From contig JBOHCT010000206.1 of the NCBI GenBank assembly GCA_050699055.1, positions 1 to 7,400 on the forward strand: a DNA stretch of 7,400 nt, given 5' to 3'. The notes below the pieces were generated by a model that made no database searches, was not told where the DNA came from, and saw nothing but the letters and a program-made list of their open reading frames with translations. The position numbers and the translations under genes were made by a program. Below are positions 5,796-7,400 of the stretch, one piece after another (within the stretch, counting starts at the first letter, position 1; every line of letters begins with the position of its first letter). This DNA comes from JBOHCT01 sp050699055. GTDB taxonomy: Bacteria > Actinomycetota > Actinomycetes > Streptosporangiales > JBOHCT01.

Positions 5796-7250
5796 ATGCG
5801 CACTGGTAAGGACTATCTGGATGCGCTGGCCGACGGTCGGCGGGTGTTCGTGGACGGTGGGGCGGTCGAGTATGTGGCGGCGCATCCGGCGTTTCGGGGT
5901 GTGGCGCGGTCGGTGGCGGGGTTGTATGACGCGGCGGCGGACCCGGCGGGGGCGTTGACGTATACGGCGCCGGAGACGGGGCGGCGGGCGTTGACGGCGT
6001 TCATGACTCCCCGTTCGGTGGGTGATCTGGCGGCGCGGCGGGAGGCGATCGCGGCGTGGGCGGAGGCGACGCACGGTTGGGTGGGCCGGGCACCGGATCA
6101 TGTGGCGGGCTTCCTGGCCGGGTTCGCGTCCAATCCGGGGGTGTTCGACCGGGAGTCGCATCGGTTGGGGAGCAATGTGTCTCGCTGGTACGGGCGGCTG
6201 TTGGACGAGTCCCTGTTCCTGTCGTATGTGATCATTCCGCCGCAGGTGAGTCGGATCAGCACGGCGCATGACTGGCCGGATGAGTTCATCCAGGCGGGGG
6301 TGGTCGAGGAGCGGGACGACGGGATCGTGGTGCGTGGTTCGCAGATGCTGGGCACGGCCGCGGCGGTGTCCGACCACCTGTTTGTGAGTTGTATCAAGCC
6401 GCTCACCCCAGAGGACGTGGACTATGCGGTGTCTTTTGTGGTGCCGGTGGCCGCACCGGGGCTGCGGTTGTACTGCCGCCGCCCGTACGCGGTGGGGCAG
6501 CCGAGCGGCTTCGACTATCCGCTGTCGACGCGGTACGACGAGTCGGATGCGCTGGCGGTGTTCGATGATGTGGTGGTGCCGTGGGAGGACGTGTTCGTCT
6601 GCCGCGACGTGGCGGGGGTGCGGGCGCAGTTCTTCGACACCCCGGCGCATGTGCTGGGTAACCATCAGGCGCAGGTCAGGTTCGTCACCAAGCTGGGTTT
6701 CCTGCTGGGGGTGACCCGCAAGATTTGTCAGGTCAACCAGATCGACCGGATCCCTGCCGTGGTGGAGAAGCTCGGGGAGCTGGCGTCGCTGGCGTCGCTG
6801 GTGGAGGGCTGTGTGCTGGCGGCGGAGGCGACCGCGGTCACCGACGAACGGGGGGTGGTGTCGCCGAACCCGCGGTTCGTGTACGGGGCGATGGGGCTGC
6901 AGGCCGAGCTGTACCCGCGGGTGCTGCACACCCTGCGGGAGCTGGTCGGCGGTGGGGTCATCCAGTTGCCGTCGTCGCGCGCGGAGCTGATCGGGGAACA
7001 GACGGGCGCGGACATCCGCCGCTACGTCCGCTCGCCGGGCGTGCCGGCGGAGGAGCGGGTCAAGCTGTTCAAGCTGGCCTGGGACGCGGTCGGCTCGGAG
7101 TTCGCCGGCCGCCACCACCAGTACGAGATGTTCTACGCCGGGGCGCCGTTCGTCGCCAAGGGCTACGCCTACAGAAACTACGACTGGAGCGACGCCCTCG
7201 CCGGCGTCGACCGTTTCCTCGACAGCTACACCCTCACCGACAGCGACTGA
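5796..7250 (+). CDS. hpaB: HpaB-family FADH2-dependent aromatic monooxygenase (oxygenase component)
   Basis: A protein of 484 residues, typical of the 4-hydroxyphenylacetate 3-monooxygenase large component, which uses FADH2 from a separate flavin reductase (HpaC type) to hydroxylate a phenolic ring in the cytosol. Seen: the family N-terminus MRTGKDYLDALADGRRV, PDHVAGFLAGF (100-110), PPQVSR (148-153, NPQVNR-like in relatives), VVRGSQMLGTAAAVSD (178-193), VPWEDVF (261-267) and the late signature GSEFAGRHHQYEMFYAG (433-449). The start is fixed by GGAGGAG five bases upstream. A cupin gene follows after 35 bases, suggesting an aromatic-degradation operon. The exact substrate is uncertain: the family also covers phenol, chlorophenol and other phenolic monooxygenases. 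By alignment from memory, Arg130 matches the conserved substrate-pocket arginine of Thermus HpaB, but the nearby pocket tyrosine appears replaced (Arg134). No reductase lies in the window. Codon choice changes sharply in the last about 60-80 codons. Confidence 0.88.
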   Translation: MRTGKDYLDALADGRRVFVDGGAVEYVAAHPAFRGVARSVAGLYDAAADPAGALTYTAPETGRRALTAFMTPRSVGDLAARREAIAAWAEATHGWVGRAPDHVAGFLAGFASNPGVFDRESHRLGSNVSRWYGRLLDESLFLSYVIIPPQVSRISTAHDWPDEFIQAGVVEERDDGIVVRGSQMLGTAAAVSDHLFVSCIKPLTPEDVDYAVSFVVPVAAPGLRLYCRRPYAVGQPSGFDYPLSTRYDESDALAVFDDVVVPWEDVFVCRDVAGVRAQFFDTPAHVLGNHQAQVRFVTKLGFLLGVTRKICQVNQIDRIPAVVEKLGELASLASLVEGCVLAAEATAVTDERGVVSPNPRFVYGAMGLQAELYPRVLHTLRELVGGGVIQLPSSRAELIGEQTGADIRRYVRSPGVPAEERVKLFKLAWDAVGSEFAGRHHQYEMFYAGAPFVAKGYAYRNYDWSDALAGVDRFLDSYTLTDSD

Positions 7251-7277
7251 CCAGGCAACAGACCGACCAGGCAACAG
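7249..7277 (+). repeat. 13-bp direct repeat after the hpaB-like stop
   Basis: GACCAGGCAACAG occurs at 7249-7261 and again at 7265-7277, perfect copies with a 16-base period. The first copy overlaps the TGA of the monooxygenase gene and the second runs into the AGGAG ribosome binding site of the next gene. A small tandem duplication in the spacer is the simplest reading. Confidence 0.7.
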
Positions 7278-7285
7278 GAGACCCC

Positions 7286-7400
7286 GTGGCCAAGACCGAG
7301 CAGGAGTTCCACCCCGCCGGCGACGTCGACTGGACCCCGGTGCCCGGCGGCGTGCCCGGCCTGCACGAACGTATCCTCGCCCCGGACGGCGACACCGGTG
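7286..7400 (+). CDS. N-terminus of a probable cupin-domain protein (partial)
   Basis: The frame starts with GTG at 7286, preceded by AGGAG (7276-7280) at five-base spacing, and is open to the window end (38 codons). The peptide begins MAKTEQEFHPAGDVDWTPVP and continues with a GGVPGLHERIL pattern followed by an acidic, glycine-rich turn. This is how many small cupin proteins of the ChrR-like / 2,4'-dihydroxyacetophenone dioxygenase-like type begin, before the metal-binding strands. The metal ligands lie beyond the window, so enzyme activity cannot be judged. Its position 35 bases after the monooxygenase gene suggests co-transcription and a shared aromatic pathway; a cupin ring-cleavage or accessory enzyme would fit, but this is inference. 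Confidence 0.6.
   Translation, partial: MAKTEQEFHPAGDVDWTPVPGGVPGLHERILAPDGDTG

Noticed and set aside
5649..7274. Minus-strand frame of 541 codons opposite the hpaB-like gene
   Set aside because: Arg/His/Pro-rich antisense translation without domains; the plus-strand HpaB motifs are clear.

Overview
The window looks like a chromosomal segment of a high-GC actinomycete. The reading frames are strongly GC-rich in third positions. It holds a DUF222/13E12-type gene (an actinobacterial family) behind an actinobacterial-type LexA (SOS) box, and an actinobacterial-looking Clp ATPase. The genus cannot be fixed from the sequence alone.

Layout, left to right. (1) Positions 113-1660, minus strand: a complete DHA2-type (EmrB/QacA) drug:H+ antiporter of the major facilitator superfamily. 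Its upstream leader may contain a 35-codon proline-rich ORF and a hairpin. (2) Positions 1661-2060: a divergent intergenic region of 400 bases. It has a cluster of DnaA-box-like 9-mers, one of them perfect and two of them forming an inverted repeat, then a well-formed promoter whose predicted transcript starts at the ATG of the next gene. A near-consensus SOS box overlaps both transcription start and start codon. (3) Positions 2061-2821, plus strand: a decayed DUF222/13E12 gene. Its N-terminal DUF222 part is intact, but a one-base frameshift and loss of the HNH part follow. (4) Positions 2830-5355, minus strand: a complete 841-residue ClpC-type AAA+ unfoldase, convergent with the DUF222 remnant and 8 bases from it. 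(5) Positions 5356-5795: a 440-base divergent region. It has a 9-bp inverted repeat in the Clp leader, six tandem copies of a 13-bp unit with a palindromic core, a second palindrome, and a possible 26-codon ORF ending one base before the next gene. (6) Positions 5796-7250, plus strand: a complete HpaB-family FADH2-dependent aromatic monooxygenase. (7) Position 7286 to the window end: the first 38 codons of a probable cupin protein.

How the genes may work together: the HpaB-like monooxygenase and the cupin gene form an apparent operon, probably for turnover of an aromatic (phenolic) compound. The reductase partner that HpaB enzymes need is not in the window. The Clp ATPase, the efflux pump and the DUF222 remnant look like independent units. 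I see no complete novel system. The least explained signals are the regulatory architectures: the SOS/leaderless start with DnaA-box cluster, the 13-bp array, and the inverted repeat in the Clp leader. One further oddity is an abrupt change in codon choice near the 3' end of the hpaB-like gene.
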